From positions 1 through 63,921 of the forward strand of contig JAOASG010000034.1 of assembly GCA_025210235.1 (NCBI GenBank): a stretch of DNA of 63,921 bases. The letters run 5' to 3'. The position numbers were made by a program, and so were the translations under genes. The notes beneath the pieces were generated by a model that did no database searches, was not told the origin of the DNA, and was given only the letters and a program-made list of their open reading frames with translations. Positions within the stretch are counted from its first letter, which is position 1; each line of letters starts with the position of its first letter. The stretch comes from Vallitalea sp. (lineage in GTDB: Bacteria > Bacillota > Clostridia > Lachnospirales > Vallitaleaceae). Shown here piece by piece: positions 10,601 through 19,066 of the stretch.

Positions 10601-11172
10601 CTATTTTATTAAGAGTAAGAAATATTGATAGAATTAAGCCAACTCTTAAGTTTAAAAAAGATTATGTTGTTACAAAAAAAGGGGTAATGCCAAAGCTTGA
10701 TGATGTAATTGCATATGATACTCATGATGGAGATATTAAAGAAAAAGTAAATATAACACCACTTGATATATCAACAGAAGGAGATCAGGAAATAACATAT
10801 ACAGTTAGTGATAGGGCAGGAAATACAGTAAGTTTAAAAAGAGTAGTAAAAGTAGTTAGTGACGTAAATTATACAGTAGTAGTTGATGGAAAAATAAATC
10901 CAAAACCATATAGATCAACTAATGAAGAAACAGACATTAAAGTATTTAACTTCGTTGAAAACACAACAATTAAATATATTAAAGGAATAGTTAAGGATGG
11001 AGAATTCAAACAAAATGGACAAGTTTACAGTAAACTATTAGATACAATAGATGATAGTAAACTAGGAAATGAAGAAGTTAAATTATCTCTTGATAAGTTA
11101 GGTTGGTATACTATATATATTATAGATTTAAATAGACAAAAAGCTTCGTTTAGTGTTTATTTTACTAAATAG
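4696..11172 (+). CDS. Giant secreted protein made of Ig-like repeats
   Basis: Predicted secreted protein of 2158 residues. ATG 4696 is chosen because it follows an AAAGGA ribosome site and directly opens a signal peptide (IKKTSKVLILTILMGLLF, cut near AYA-ES); an ATG 18 bases upstream lacks such a site. Much of the protein is a chain of beta-sandwich Ig-like modules. About a dozen D-x-[AS/other]-GN strands occur (DKAGN, DSSGN, TDVYGN, TDKAGN, SDMAGN, SDEAGN, SDRAGN), many about 85-100 residues apart in the second half. Linkers such as VDTTAP, INSTAP, YDNTPP, IDKTAP and IDRIAP precede the modules. The module near residues 2000-2060 (HDGDIKEKV through SDRAGN) resembles DUF5011/Big_3. No catalytic domain, SLH, LPXTG or C-terminal anchor was seen, so it may bind the wall through its SLH-bearing neighbour. 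Function unknown; adhesion or a structural role is inferred. Confidence 0.85.
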   Translation: MIKKTSKVLILTILMGLLFSTTVAYAESWKISGSNMNEWGEPNQIKYFDKDEDIRDNAVYWLDKETFNQLFNYIKKGYGIRYYISFEYKIRKDNISMIPEPNNRWIDAFTTEMGYKRYGFKGISSEFTKLYYTKNGLKDSFDYVDCFEDESLDNRFSLIIKSSECGYGTYTDVKNGYFNFYLIDEIPPNIVSVKYYNDVNLTSEITGRTNLSFNGNQNEVYMAVEFDEEVTVNDTNNKFIRTSRTLMDKDTKMATEKGSFKYEKVDKNKVVFKFQVDYGNMGQLYLIDKTSFLQDIDSFKIKDKNGNDANSSARPLKQQYNDGKSYKIMVDGNPPEITEVKYNVIKLDKNCPENKKQYLTTGDILDIRLKIDSSASVNTNSFFEFNNSERATFDQFKDNWIVYKYTVKKDDANTNELTYKNLSNSIKNLGIKDDFGNIGQMKNDFIFPSVKYNSKKIFVDTTAPRIEFFKGTNYYTTYSNKHVFKLQAVEKGSMSDKGEFYYVINKSSKYPTTDPYEEKCLGRKAYGYSENGGIIDIVIDDNLYLDKQQSEYTQYDQKYDEINMTGKHKNVNYVDGTASDVIYDGRREITGIFYIHTYIKDKAGNITRETSQPIHMDNTHAKIKMAPNGTSNTYVGDIDVDFELLEEELSGFKKYEYRWVSPIDLDGKKLNKKDMYNKETDTYKLLTENTSWIVGNALNSYSKSKIPIPPREQRQHGASYLLIRAFDNTDNISYIVSEPYYFDKVSPIVTFKSESGGFDKPLKNHKIKVTIDDKDSELMEYKYYFSNSNLPRELDDKIWKYLDLKLPDLPDDYNPIGDYKNNELTNENDEDELLIKQAIVETDVWNKETANKEPLNGFVFLHIYAKDSSGNEIIKRQDMKIDNGGIPMISFDYDNAIGNRYKSVIGHINCSDDGGIKTLEYKWSQTKDVPQEYKTIDISKFDDKSNIKVNTDQFNQAGEWYLHVRATDVYGNVKNSVSEKYIINSTAPNITLFQIDNNTVYLSKEKNIAITINKTNDDKLEYTYVVYSNSACDNEIKRGTFSTTSEIVNIQLDENSNDIQEYYFKFYDSLNQVTEDSTKVQVVYDNTPPTADLIYSPNKEEVTSNNVTVTLDNISDNVSGKEDITVSETEHTFTENGEHIFALTDKAGNKRTYVARVTWIKDDKPIVRVTTNNVYGQSYKSLSFDLSAQRPIESGYINIVDPEIYYQFSKTENIEDKNFIKYKNGETISLSDETGEYYLHTKLVDGGRSFTKMYGKYIIDNTLNEPSLTYTYVNSEGTKVECLEDEYKALKDVSSIVKVALEFDEDIVIKSVINNGGENLPCVNQVTFYNNDTITVTYTDKAGNEDSKEIAISNIKRDDSIITITPNKATNSEVKVLITAPSDKRINNIRVDDWQIDPTDINSVITTKADSEDNYLTIEFTVLNNCNIKVDIFDKDNKDTVVATQEYNVTNIDKTAPVGIVEVKDIDKYTKTSSIKITDENPTKVTKVEFIKEDNSKVNFDITNNYTSEDIIYNHITNSVTTKINGTVKYYFEDSAGNKGEAQESINTINTNLDISKVKATYKVGDKTYKDVASIGKVNKDVEVTINVPEGYYIVNNSGKNKRLFVVGMEYDFLISNGINIDKFNVDLTNTIKKSGPKLKLNYTIGDKPYKDQLVNGKTSQNVLLTITSDDDISKVVFDSEEDTEKPYTYEFNENKIINIIATDVMGNTTILKTSIDCIDKDPVRASLFSLYTKPTKDDIKLQFLATKEVNILEVKKDGKIIKQEVNIKKDKYEFIVKDNGTYSVKYRDDIGNEKTVSLEVNNIDRIAPNIKLLYNGKETMPVTNDSVMVSVKLVNENQEPYGIKVLNTIGNTNSYLFKENGKFTFRVSDMAGNITEKDAIINSIDRDPVSYTVTYSETNFTKNNVIATVAIDEKEKNYKILNSDIDQDNIENSVNKKVKIEGNKIKVTFDDNGYYLLYVSDEAGNKSTILLRVRNIDRIKPTLKFKKDYVVTKKGVMPKLDDVIAYDTHDGDIKEKVNITPLDISTEGDQEITYTVSDRAGNTVSLKRVVKVVSDVNYTVVVDGKINPKPYRSTNEETDIKVFNFVENTTIKYIKGIVKDGEFKQNGQVYSKLLDTIDDSKLGNEEVKLSLDKLGWYTIYIIDLNRQKASFSVYFTK

Positions 11173-11256
11173 CTCACTTTTGCTATATAAAAAATGAATG
11201 CAGTAAAAGATAGATTTTTATATATATAATGACTGAAAGAAGAAAGGAAAGCTTAT

Positions 11257-14200
11257 ATGAAAAAAATTATATCAATGTTTTTAACAATAGTTTTATTATT
11301 AAATATTACATTGCCTGGTGTACATGCAGTTAGTAATGAAATTAGTGAAAAGAAAAGACCTCATACACTAGGTAATGAAATAATTAATTTATCTGTAAAC
11401 AATAAAGGTAGATATAATATTAGAACTACAGAACTTGGAAATCCTATTAGACCAGGTGATTCTAATAAGACATTATTATTTCATGATGGGAAAAATGAAA
11501 CTTCATTTGCCACATTTAGAATAGATGGGGAGGATTATATATTTGGAGAAAAATATGCTTATTCTCTTTCAAGAAAAGCTGAATTAATAGGAAAAACAGT
11601 TAAATCTGGTAATTCAATTGTGACAACATACAAGATTGGTACAGGAGATAAAGTAATTGACGTAGTTCAAGACTTAAGTATTATTAATGACCCAAGCAAT
11701 ACAAATTATGGCAATGTATATATTAAGTACTCAATTAATAACAATACAGGAAAAAATGTGAATATAGGTGCAAGAATATTACAAGATGTTATGTTGGGTT
11801 ATAATGATGGATGTGCAATTAAAGTAGGAGATAAGTATTTTGAAAAAGAGATAGAATTTACTGGAAGTGATGTTCCAGATATGTGGAGAGCAACGGATAA
11901 TGAGTTTGCACCTAATGTTGTAGGATATGGATATACTAATGGTTGGGGTAACATAAAGCCAAACAAATTAATAATAGGTCATTGGCAAGGATTAGCGCAA
12001 ACTACATATGATTATACAGTAGATAACACTGTGAATTTTACAATGGAAAGTGATTATGGTAGAAAAGATACTGCAATAGCATATTATTGGAATCCTAAAT
12101 TAGTTAAAAATAATGAAATAGTTAAATTTGAAACATATTATGGATTAGGTCAGATTTATGATAAAAAGCTTACATATGCTACTAATATATCAGCACCTGC
12201 TCAAATGGTGCTTAATGATGAAAAAACTGCATATATGAATAATGGAGAATTCGAGGTTGCTGTATCTATAGAGAATAATATACCTACTTCTGAAGAAATA
12301 AAAGATGTTATGGCGTATATTACTTTTGAAGATGCAGGTGATACATTGGTACTTGATAATGACGTTGCACTTAAAGGAACTAGGCTTATTAAAGTAGGTG
12401 GAGAATATACATTTAGATGGAAATTCAAAGCAAAGCCAGGTGCTGAGTATAAAGCTATTAGATATAAAATAGATATGTATGATTCTCGTAACATGTATAA
12501 AGAAGGAGATGAAATTCCAGAAGGAAGTAGAGTTGGAGATCTTAAACTAAATGAGATATACAGCGTTTCTAAGGCAATAATACTTCCTGGTAAGACAGGT
12601 GAGCCACCAAAGATAACATTTGATACAGTATCACCTAATGAGCTTTATTATAGTGGTAAAAACCTAGTAAGTGTGAAATGTACAGGTATAGATATGTTAG
12701 AAAGCAAGCAAAATTGGGAATTACAATATAGAATAAATGAAGGAGAATATAAAGCAGTACCGTCAAATGATATTAATTTAATAAAAGATACTAATTCTCT
12801 TGAGATAATGTTTGAAGAACAGTTTGACGTTGGGGAAATGGAATTTAGAATTAAAATAATAAATGACTTATATACCGATGGAGATGACGAAACTAAACAT
12901 ATTAAAAAAGATGATATACTAAATATTCCTGGTAAAATTATGATTACTAAAAATAAGTCAGTAATGCCAAGAACATATGGTATGTTAGCTATTGTTTCAG
13001 ATTATAGCAATAATAATAGATATTGTCATCCTATTCCTCTTGCTGATGAAAAAGAACTACAGGATTTAGAAAAATCAATAAAAGAAGCAAATAAACTAGA
13101 TAAACAAAATGATATTAAAGATAGAGAAATATTAATGGTCATTAGAGGGGACATAAGAGCAATTAAAGATAATGGGCAACTGTCAAAGTACGTAGTTTAT
13201 GCACAAAACAAAAAAGCAATAATAAATAATGTTATTACATATGCTTCAGCAGTACCAATAACAATACAATATGTTCCATCTAATTCAAATAAAAATAGAG
13301 ATTCTATTGAATATTTCTCTAACAAAAAAGATGCAATGAGTAATACTCTTGAAGATTTATTAAAAAAGACAACAATTCCTGAAAGTTTCAAGAAAGTAGC
13401 ATATGGAAAAGAAAAACCAGGAGTTAAGTCTGATGTCGAGTATGATTTTACTTATGAAGATGAATCAATTGATTATGATTGTGATTCTAAAAATATTATG
13501 GGGACGATTAGTGGTGAAGAAGGTTTTGATATGAGTGATAAGTTAAATGGATTAGTATCAAAACAAAGAGGCGCATTAGTTGTAACTGGGTTAGGAGTTC
13601 TAGGAATTAATTCCGGTGATGGATTTGATTTTTGGAGAGATACGTTTTTAGTTAAGTTTGAGGATAACGTTGAATATTCATTAGATTTAATTAAAGACGA
13701 AGATAAAAATAGACATACAGCACAAGTCGAATTTGAACTTAGTGGTATAGGATCAGTTCTTAATAAAGCACTAGACGGTATGCCAGTACAAATATTTGGA
13801 GTAAGGTTAGTACAAGATAAAAATCGTGATATGCTTACATTTAATGCAACAGCTGATTTAAGGATGTTCCCTGGTGGTGTAGTTGTAAATGCTAAGGATG
13901 TATTCTATTCTACTAAAGGATATGAAGGGTTAATAATTGATGCAAAAGCAAAACCAAAGAAAAGTATTGGAATGATTAAAAAATTGGACCTTAATGTTGG
14001 GGTTGATACATATAATGGTGCATTTAGTATAAAAGGGAAAGCTACCATTCAAGTAGTAAAATGTCAAGTTGAATTTAGTATGATAAAAGAGAGTAAAAAT
14101 GATACTTGGTATTTAAATGACTGTGTACTTGCGGGAGGGAAAAAACCTGGTATCCCTCTTTTTGGTGGAGCAGCCTTTATAACAAAACTAGGTGGTGGAG

Positions 14201-17200
14201 TTAGAAATCTACAAGTACTAACTAATCCATATTTTGATAATCCAGATGCGTTATTTACTATAGTTACTTTAATGGATCTCAAAGTAGCAGAGGTACTTGA
14301 AGGACCTTTTGAAGGTCAATTCACTAAGCGATATATGTTAGTGAAATCAGATAATCCAACGATAAAAGGACTTAAAATTTTCAAAAATTTAGAAGGAAAG
14401 CTTTGTTGGGATACAGGAACAAAAGAGAAATATTATTTGAATTTAAGTGGTTATATGGATGTAGCAGGTATATTTAGAGGAAAGGCAAATTTACACATTT
14501 CGGATTTATTCTTTCGAGGTACATGTGATTTAGCTGTAAAAATTCCAAAAGATGTTCCTTTCGTTGGAGGTAAATCTATTGGAGAAGCAACCTTTGGTGT
14601 AGATAATAATAAAATGTGGGGTTCATTGGGTATTGATTTAAAAATTAAAACAGTGGAAGTAGGAGCTACATATTGGTGGAGACACAAATGGAAGTTTAAT
14701 GTTGGAGAAGCAGGACCAATAGATGATAAAAATATATTAAAAGCACCAACAGGAGGATTATATCAAGGAACTACTCTTGATGATAATGGTGAAAAAGTAG
14801 ATTATATGGTTGGAACAAATGTTATTGAACAAAAAGGTAGATTTGTTAATAACTCTTTTAAAAGTATGAAATTAATATCAAGTCCAAAATCAGAAAGAGC
14901 AAAATATGTTGGTGATAAAATTCAACTAAATATTCCTACAAACCAATATTACCATGAAGACATTGATCTTAACGATAAATATATTTATGATATTAAATTG
15001 AATGTCGAACAAAATACTAAACTTGTATTTGAATACTTAGGAGAAAACGAACCTAATATTGCAATTTGTTCAAATACTAATGTTAAATATGAAGAAGATA
15101 ATAAACCTGAAGAAAATAATAATGAAGGGCAGCCTGATACTTACATAATAGAAAATACAGCATACACACTGAAATCTGTAAATTATGTAGATGGTGATAA
15201 AAAATATCAGACTTTAATAGGTTTTAAAAATGATGGAGAAAGTGACTTTGTAATTGTATCAGATGTAGAGTTAAATGACTGTATTACCTATACAGACACT
15301 ATAAGTGATGATATAGAAAGTAATTATGTTTACGAAGTAACAATGGATACAACTGATAAAACAAAGCTTGGTTTCTCATATAATGAAGATTTAAATGAAG
15401 AATTAAAAATTGACATATATGAAGTTGCAGGTACTACAATTGATGGGAAATCATTAGTAGGAAATAAGTATGAAAATCTAAAACAAAGTGATTTTGTATA
15501 TGGTAATAAAAAAATAAAATATATAACAGGATTTCAAGCAGGATTAAAAGATAAGAAAATTATAGTAAGTTCAAATAAAGAACTAACTAGTAGAAATGTT
15601 ATAGAAGAGTTTAGTAAAGAAATAAAATCCGAAAGTATTAATGAATCTGATATTGTTGTTGAATTTCTTTCAAAAGATAGTATAAAAGATGCAGATATTT
15701 TCTATATTACAGATGAAAATGGAAATATTGTTAATCTACCAAGTGGTGATATTAGCAATTTATATGGTGAAAGAATAATAAATTCAGAATCATATAGTTC
15801 AATGCTTTTACCATTTGAAAAAGAAGGAAAATATTATATTCATTCAAGTGCTAAACTTGACGAAAATTACTGCAAAACATATGAAATCGAAAAAATGCCA
15901 CAGTTAGAGAAAAATTCAGTTAAGGTAAAAGAAAATGGATTATCATCTCAAAAATTAGATGTATCTTGGAATGGTAGTAATTATAGATACACAGCTAATG
16001 AGAATAAACGTATAGAACGTACAATTTTTAGATTCTATTTAGTAAATAATAATAATATTAAAATAGGTAAAGATAATGAATTAGAAGATGAAACAGGTCA
16101 ACTTTTAGGTTCATATACGATTGAACAAAATGGAATTAATAAGTATACTGTAGATATTCCAAAGGGAACTCCAAGTGGAGATTATCGAATTAAGACTGTT
16201 TTAACAACAGAAGGATTATGTCAAAGATTTGCTTATTCAAATGTTATTAGATATGAAAATGAATTTACACCAAAGAAAGTTAAAAATATTGATGTAAGTT
16301 CAATAGGAAATGGATTATTAGATGTATCTTGGCAAACAACAGAAGATGTAGAAGAATATTATATTGAAGTATTTGATAAAGATAAAAATATAATTGATAG
16401 TTTTGGAGTCGCTTCTGTTGATGGAAAAACCACTCAAACTGTTATAGGAGGGGTATATGAAACATATAATCCAGATAAACCTGACGAGTCAAAGATTGCA
16501 GGGTTAGAAACAGGAAAGACTTATAAAGTTGGTATAACTCCTGTTAGAAAAATTAATGATAATACAAGAATAGTAGGAGAGACAGAATATAGTAGTGATA
16601 TATTACTTAGAAAACCAACTCCTCCAGAAATAAATATAGATTTAGGAGAAAATACTTTCAGTAGAACGGAATCATCATATAAAATTAAAGGTGATGAAGC
16701 AATACGGGAAACAATTGAAGTAAAAGGGATTAATAATAAAGCGCCACTAATAACTATAAAAACTAATTCATATTGTAATATGAAAATTTTATTAGATAAA
16801 GTTGAACTTCAAAATACAAATAAAGCAACTAATAAAGTAGAATTACAAGCTAATAAAATAACAGAAGGTGTACATTATCTGGATGTTATTGCAGAAAATG
16901 AACATGGGGATATAAACAATAAATCAATGAAGTTCTATGTAGATACAAGAGCTCCAGAATTATTACTTGATGCACCTGTAAATAATCAGTATATTGAAGC
17001 TAATTCAACAGATATTATAGTAAGAGGTAAAACGGAAGTAGGAGCAAAAGTTAAAGTAAATGATAACGAAATACTTGTTAATGAAGAAGGTGTATTTGAA
17101 GGAAGCATAGATATTGATACAGATACTGTTAAAACAGTACTTAATATTGAAGCAAAAGATGATTTTGGTAATGTAACCAAAAATAAAGTAGAGGTTATAA

Positions 17201-19008
17201 GAAATATTTCACCTATTAAGGATATTGTTATTACTTCAGATATTCCTAAAGTCACAAAGATTATTAATAAGCCAATATATAAAGTAACAATGGAAAAAAT
17301 GAAAAATGCATTTACTGGAGAATTTGTTGATGTCCCAATCACAACAAATGAAGTTACAGGTTATGAAAAAGATACATTGATAGAAAATATTGTTAAAATG
17401 GGTAAAATATATAAGATAGATGTTAAAGGTATCGCCCAATCTAGCTCAGATCTATCCTCAAAAGTAGCACCAGCAGATTATATTGATATCGATAAGAGCA
17501 AATTAAACTATGAAATAGTTGAAGGGAAAAATCTTTCAAATATTGATGAGGACGGTAATATTACTATAAATAATAATGGTCTTATTGTTGTTAAAGCATC
17601 TTATGAGGTATTAAGTAATAAAGAGGATAACAAAGTTATAGACGAGGATAAAGGTAAAGAAGAAGTTAATAAAGTTAAAAAAGGTTATTCTTTTGAGAAA
17701 TATATAACGATGACTTCAGAGTATGCGGATATATATGCTGATGATGAAGAAGACGATAATAACGACAATAACAACAATAACAACAATAATAATAACGTAA
17801 TACCTGATTATAATGATCAAGAAAAAGATAATAAAGAAAATGATGAAAAGGAAAAAGATGTTAAACAAAAGGATAAAATATATACTGAAAAAAATAAAGT
17901 TAAAGATAGTATATATGTTTCTCCAAAGGTATTTAAAGATTTACAAAAAAATAATTATGAACATATAATAATAGATATGAATGAATACACTATTGTTATT
18001 AAAAACGATAATGATAGCACTGTAGAAAATGATGATAAGACTAAGGATACAAATAGCTTATTAGCAGTTATACCTGAGGAAGAGCGAATAGTTACAAAAA
18101 CAACAGTACCACTATCTTCTATAGATATGTCACTTACATTAGACTCGCCTATGAAGAAAGAAATTAAAGAGAAAATACAAAATAAGAATATTTCAAGTAG
18201 TGATAATATTAAAATTGTTCATTTTAGACATCATGGAGAGCTGCCAACAAGAGCACAAGTTACAGTATCTTTAGGAGAAAAATATAAAACAAAGAATCTA
18301 TATATGTATTATTATAATGAAAAGAATAAAAAGCTTGAGTTATATGGATATGTTATAGCTAATGAACAAGGTGATATAAGTTTTGAAATAGATCATTGTT
18401 CTGATTATGTATTTTTAGAAGATGTAAATATGAGTAATAACTATTTTGTTGAGGATAAAGATATTAAAGCTTACATTTCAGGTATGCCTAATGGAAAATT
18501 TGCTCCTAATAGAAATATAACAAGAGGAGAAGTAGCTGCTATGATTTCAAGGTTGCTAATTGAGCCAGATAGTAAAAATGCTAGTAGGTTTAATGATATT
18601 AATATGTGGGCAAAAGAAGATATACTTAAACTTGCGTCATATGGATATATAAATGGTTACAATGACGGTAGTTTCAAGCCTAACAATTATATTACAAGAG
18701 CTGAACTTGTAAAGATATTTATTAATATTATAAATCCCAAACGAACACAATCTTTTAGGTATAAACATTTTACTGACATAGAAGATAGTTGGGCAAAAAA
18801 AGAAATAATGGAATGTTATAGATTAGGATTAGTTAACGGATATAAACATAAATTTAATCCAAATAACTATGCTACAAGAGCTGAGGTAGTTTCAATGATT
18901 AATAATTTAACAGGAAGAAATGGTGATGTAAGAAATAAAATAAATCCATTTGATGATTTAGATAAGAATCATTGGGGTTATGAGGATATTTTAAGAGCCA
19001 TTAAATAG
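11257..19008 (+). CDS. Giant S-layer-anchored surface protein with C-terminal SLH domains
   Basis: Predicted surface protein of 2583 residues with an AGGAAAG ribosome site and signal peptide (KKIISMFLTIVLLLNITLPG, cut near VHA-VS). Three SLH modules occupy about 2400-2560 (FAPNRNITRGEVAAMISRL; ASYGYINGYNDGSFKPNNY; LGLVNGYKHKFNPNNYATRA), and the start of another unit (DLDKNHWGYEDI) ends the chain. SLH domains bind pyruvylated wall polymer. Upstream are an Asn-run linker (about 2165-2180, encoded by AAC/AAT triplets), an Ig-like module (about 1895-1980, APELLLDAPV), a fibronectin-III-like module (about 1670-1780, GLLDVSWQT), a long beta-rich region of unrecognised type (about 770-1145) and an N-terminal beta-rich domain (about 35-310) not recognised. 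No enzyme motif is evident. It follows the Ig-repeat giant by 84 bases with no strong terminator, so the two probably share a transcript. Confidence 0.87.
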   Translation: MKKIISMFLTIVLLLNITLPGVHAVSNEISEKKRPHTLGNEIINLSVNNKGRYNIRTTELGNPIRPGDSNKTLLFHDGKNETSFATFRIDGEDYIFGEKYAYSLSRKAELIGKTVKSGNSIVTTYKIGTGDKVIDVVQDLSIINDPSNTNYGNVYIKYSINNNTGKNVNIGARILQDVMLGYNDGCAIKVGDKYFEKEIEFTGSDVPDMWRATDNEFAPNVVGYGYTNGWGNIKPNKLIIGHWQGLAQTTYDYTVDNTVNFTMESDYGRKDTAIAYYWNPKLVKNNEIVKFETYYGLGQIYDKKLTYATNISAPAQMVLNDEKTAYMNNGEFEVAVSIENNIPTSEEIKDVMAYITFEDAGDTLVLDNDVALKGTRLIKVGGEYTFRWKFKAKPGAEYKAIRYKIDMYDSRNMYKEGDEIPEGSRVGDLKLNEIYSVSKAIILPGKTGEPPKITFDTVSPNELYYSGKNLVSVKCTGIDMLESKQNWELQYRINEGEYKAVPSNDINLIKDTNSLEIMFEEQFDVGEMEFRIKIINDLYTDGDDETKHIKKDDILNIPGKIMITKNKSVMPRTYGMLAIVSDYSNNNRYCHPIPLADEKELQDLEKSIKEANKLDKQNDIKDREILMVIRGDIRAIKDNGQLSKYVVYAQNKKAIINNVITYASAVPITIQYVPSNSNKNRDSIEYFSNKKDAMSNTLEDLLKKTTIPESFKKVAYGKEKPGVKSDVEYDFTYEDESIDYDCDSKNIMGTISGEEGFDMSDKLNGLVSKQRGALVVTGLGVLGINSGDGFDFWRDTFLVKFEDNVEYSLDLIKDEDKNRHTAQVEFELSGIGSVLNKALDGMPVQIFGVRLVQDKNRDMLTFNATADLRMFPGGVVVNAKDVFYSTKGYEGLIIDAKAKPKKSIGMIKKLDLNVGVDTYNGAFSIKGKATIQVVKCQVEFSMIKESKNDTWYLNDCVLAGGKKPGIPLFGGAAFITKLGGGVRNLQVLTNPYFDNPDALFTIVTLMDLKVAEVLEGPFEGQFTKRYMLVKSDNPTIKGLKIFKNLEGKLCWDTGTKEKYYLNLSGYMDVAGIFRGKANLHISDLFFRGTCDLAVKIPKDVPFVGGKSIGEATFGVDNNKMWGSLGIDLKIKTVEVGATYWWRHKWKFNVGEAGPIDDKNILKAPTGGLYQGTTLDDNGEKVDYMVGTNVIEQKGRFVNNSFKSMKLISSPKSERAKYVGDKIQLNIPTNQYYHEDIDLNDKYIYDIKLNVEQNTKLVFEYLGENEPNIAICSNTNVKYEEDNKPEENNNEGQPDTYIIENTAYTLKSVNYVDGDKKYQTLIGFKNDGESDFVIVSDVELNDCITYTDTISDDIESNYVYEVTMDTTDKTKLGFSYNEDLNEELKIDIYEVAGTTIDGKSLVGNKYENLKQSDFVYGNKKIKYITGFQAGLKDKKIIVSSNKELTSRNVIEEFSKEIKSESINESDIVVEFLSKDSIKDADIFYITDENGNIVNLPSGDISNLYGERIINSESYSSMLLPFEKEGKYYIHSSAKLDENYCKTYEIEKMPQLEKNSVKVKENGLSSQKLDVSWNGSNYRYTANENKRIERTIFRFYLVNNNNIKIGKDNELEDETGQLLGSYTIEQNGINKYTVDIPKGTPSGDYRIKTVLTTEGLCQRFAYSNVIRYENEFTPKKVKNIDVSSIGNGLLDVSWQTTEDVEEYYIEVFDKDKNIIDSFGVASVDGKTTQTVIGGVYETYNPDKPDESKIAGLETGKTYKVGITPVRKINDNTRIVGETEYSSDILLRKPTPPEINIDLGENTFSRTESSYKIKGDEAIRETIEVKGINNKAPLITIKTNSYCNMKILLDKVELQNTNKATNKVELQANKITEGVHYLDVIAENEHGDINNKSMKFYVDTRAPELLLDAPVNNQYIEANSTDIIVRGKTEVGAKVKVNDNEILVNEEGVFEGSIDIDTDTVKTVLNIEAKDDFGNVTKNKVEVIRNISPIKDIVITSDIPKVTKIINKPIYKVTMEKMKNAFTGEFVDVPITTNEVTGYEKDTLIENIVKMGKIYKIDVKGIAQSSSDLSSKVAPADYIDIDKSKLNYEIVEGKNLSNIDEDGNITINNNGLIVVKASYEVLSNKEDNKVIDEDKGKEEVNKVKKGYSFEKYITMTSEYADIYADDEEDDNNDNNNNNNNNNNVIPDYNDQEKDNKENDEKEKDVKQKDKIYTEKNKVKDSIYVSPKVFKDLQKNNYEHIIIDMNEYTIVIKNDNDSTVENDDKTKDTNSLLAVIPEEERIVTKTTVPLSSIDMSLTLDSPMKKEIKEKIQNKNISSSDNIKIVHFRHHGELPTRAQVTVSLGEKYKTKNLYMYYYNEKNKKLELYGYVIANEQGDISFEIDHCSDYVFLEDVNMSNNYFVEDKDIKAYISGMPNGKFAPNRNITRGEVAAMISRLLIEPDSKNASRFNDINMWAKEDILKLASYGYINGYNDGSFKPNNYITRAELVKIFINIINPKRTQSFRYKHFTDIEDSWAKKEIMECYRLGLVNGYKHKFNPNNYATRAEVVSMINNLTGRNGDVRNKINPFDDLDKNHWGYEDILRAIK

Positions 19009-19066
19009 TTCATAATTATATATACTAGAAAACTAAAGTAAAGAAAATGGAAAGGAATTCAATGAA

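Noticed and set aside
17755..17800. AAC/AAT triplet run resembling a microsatellite in the SLH giant
   Set aside because: It encodes an Asn-rich linker in frame; changes in triplets would not switch the frame, so phase variation is not supported.
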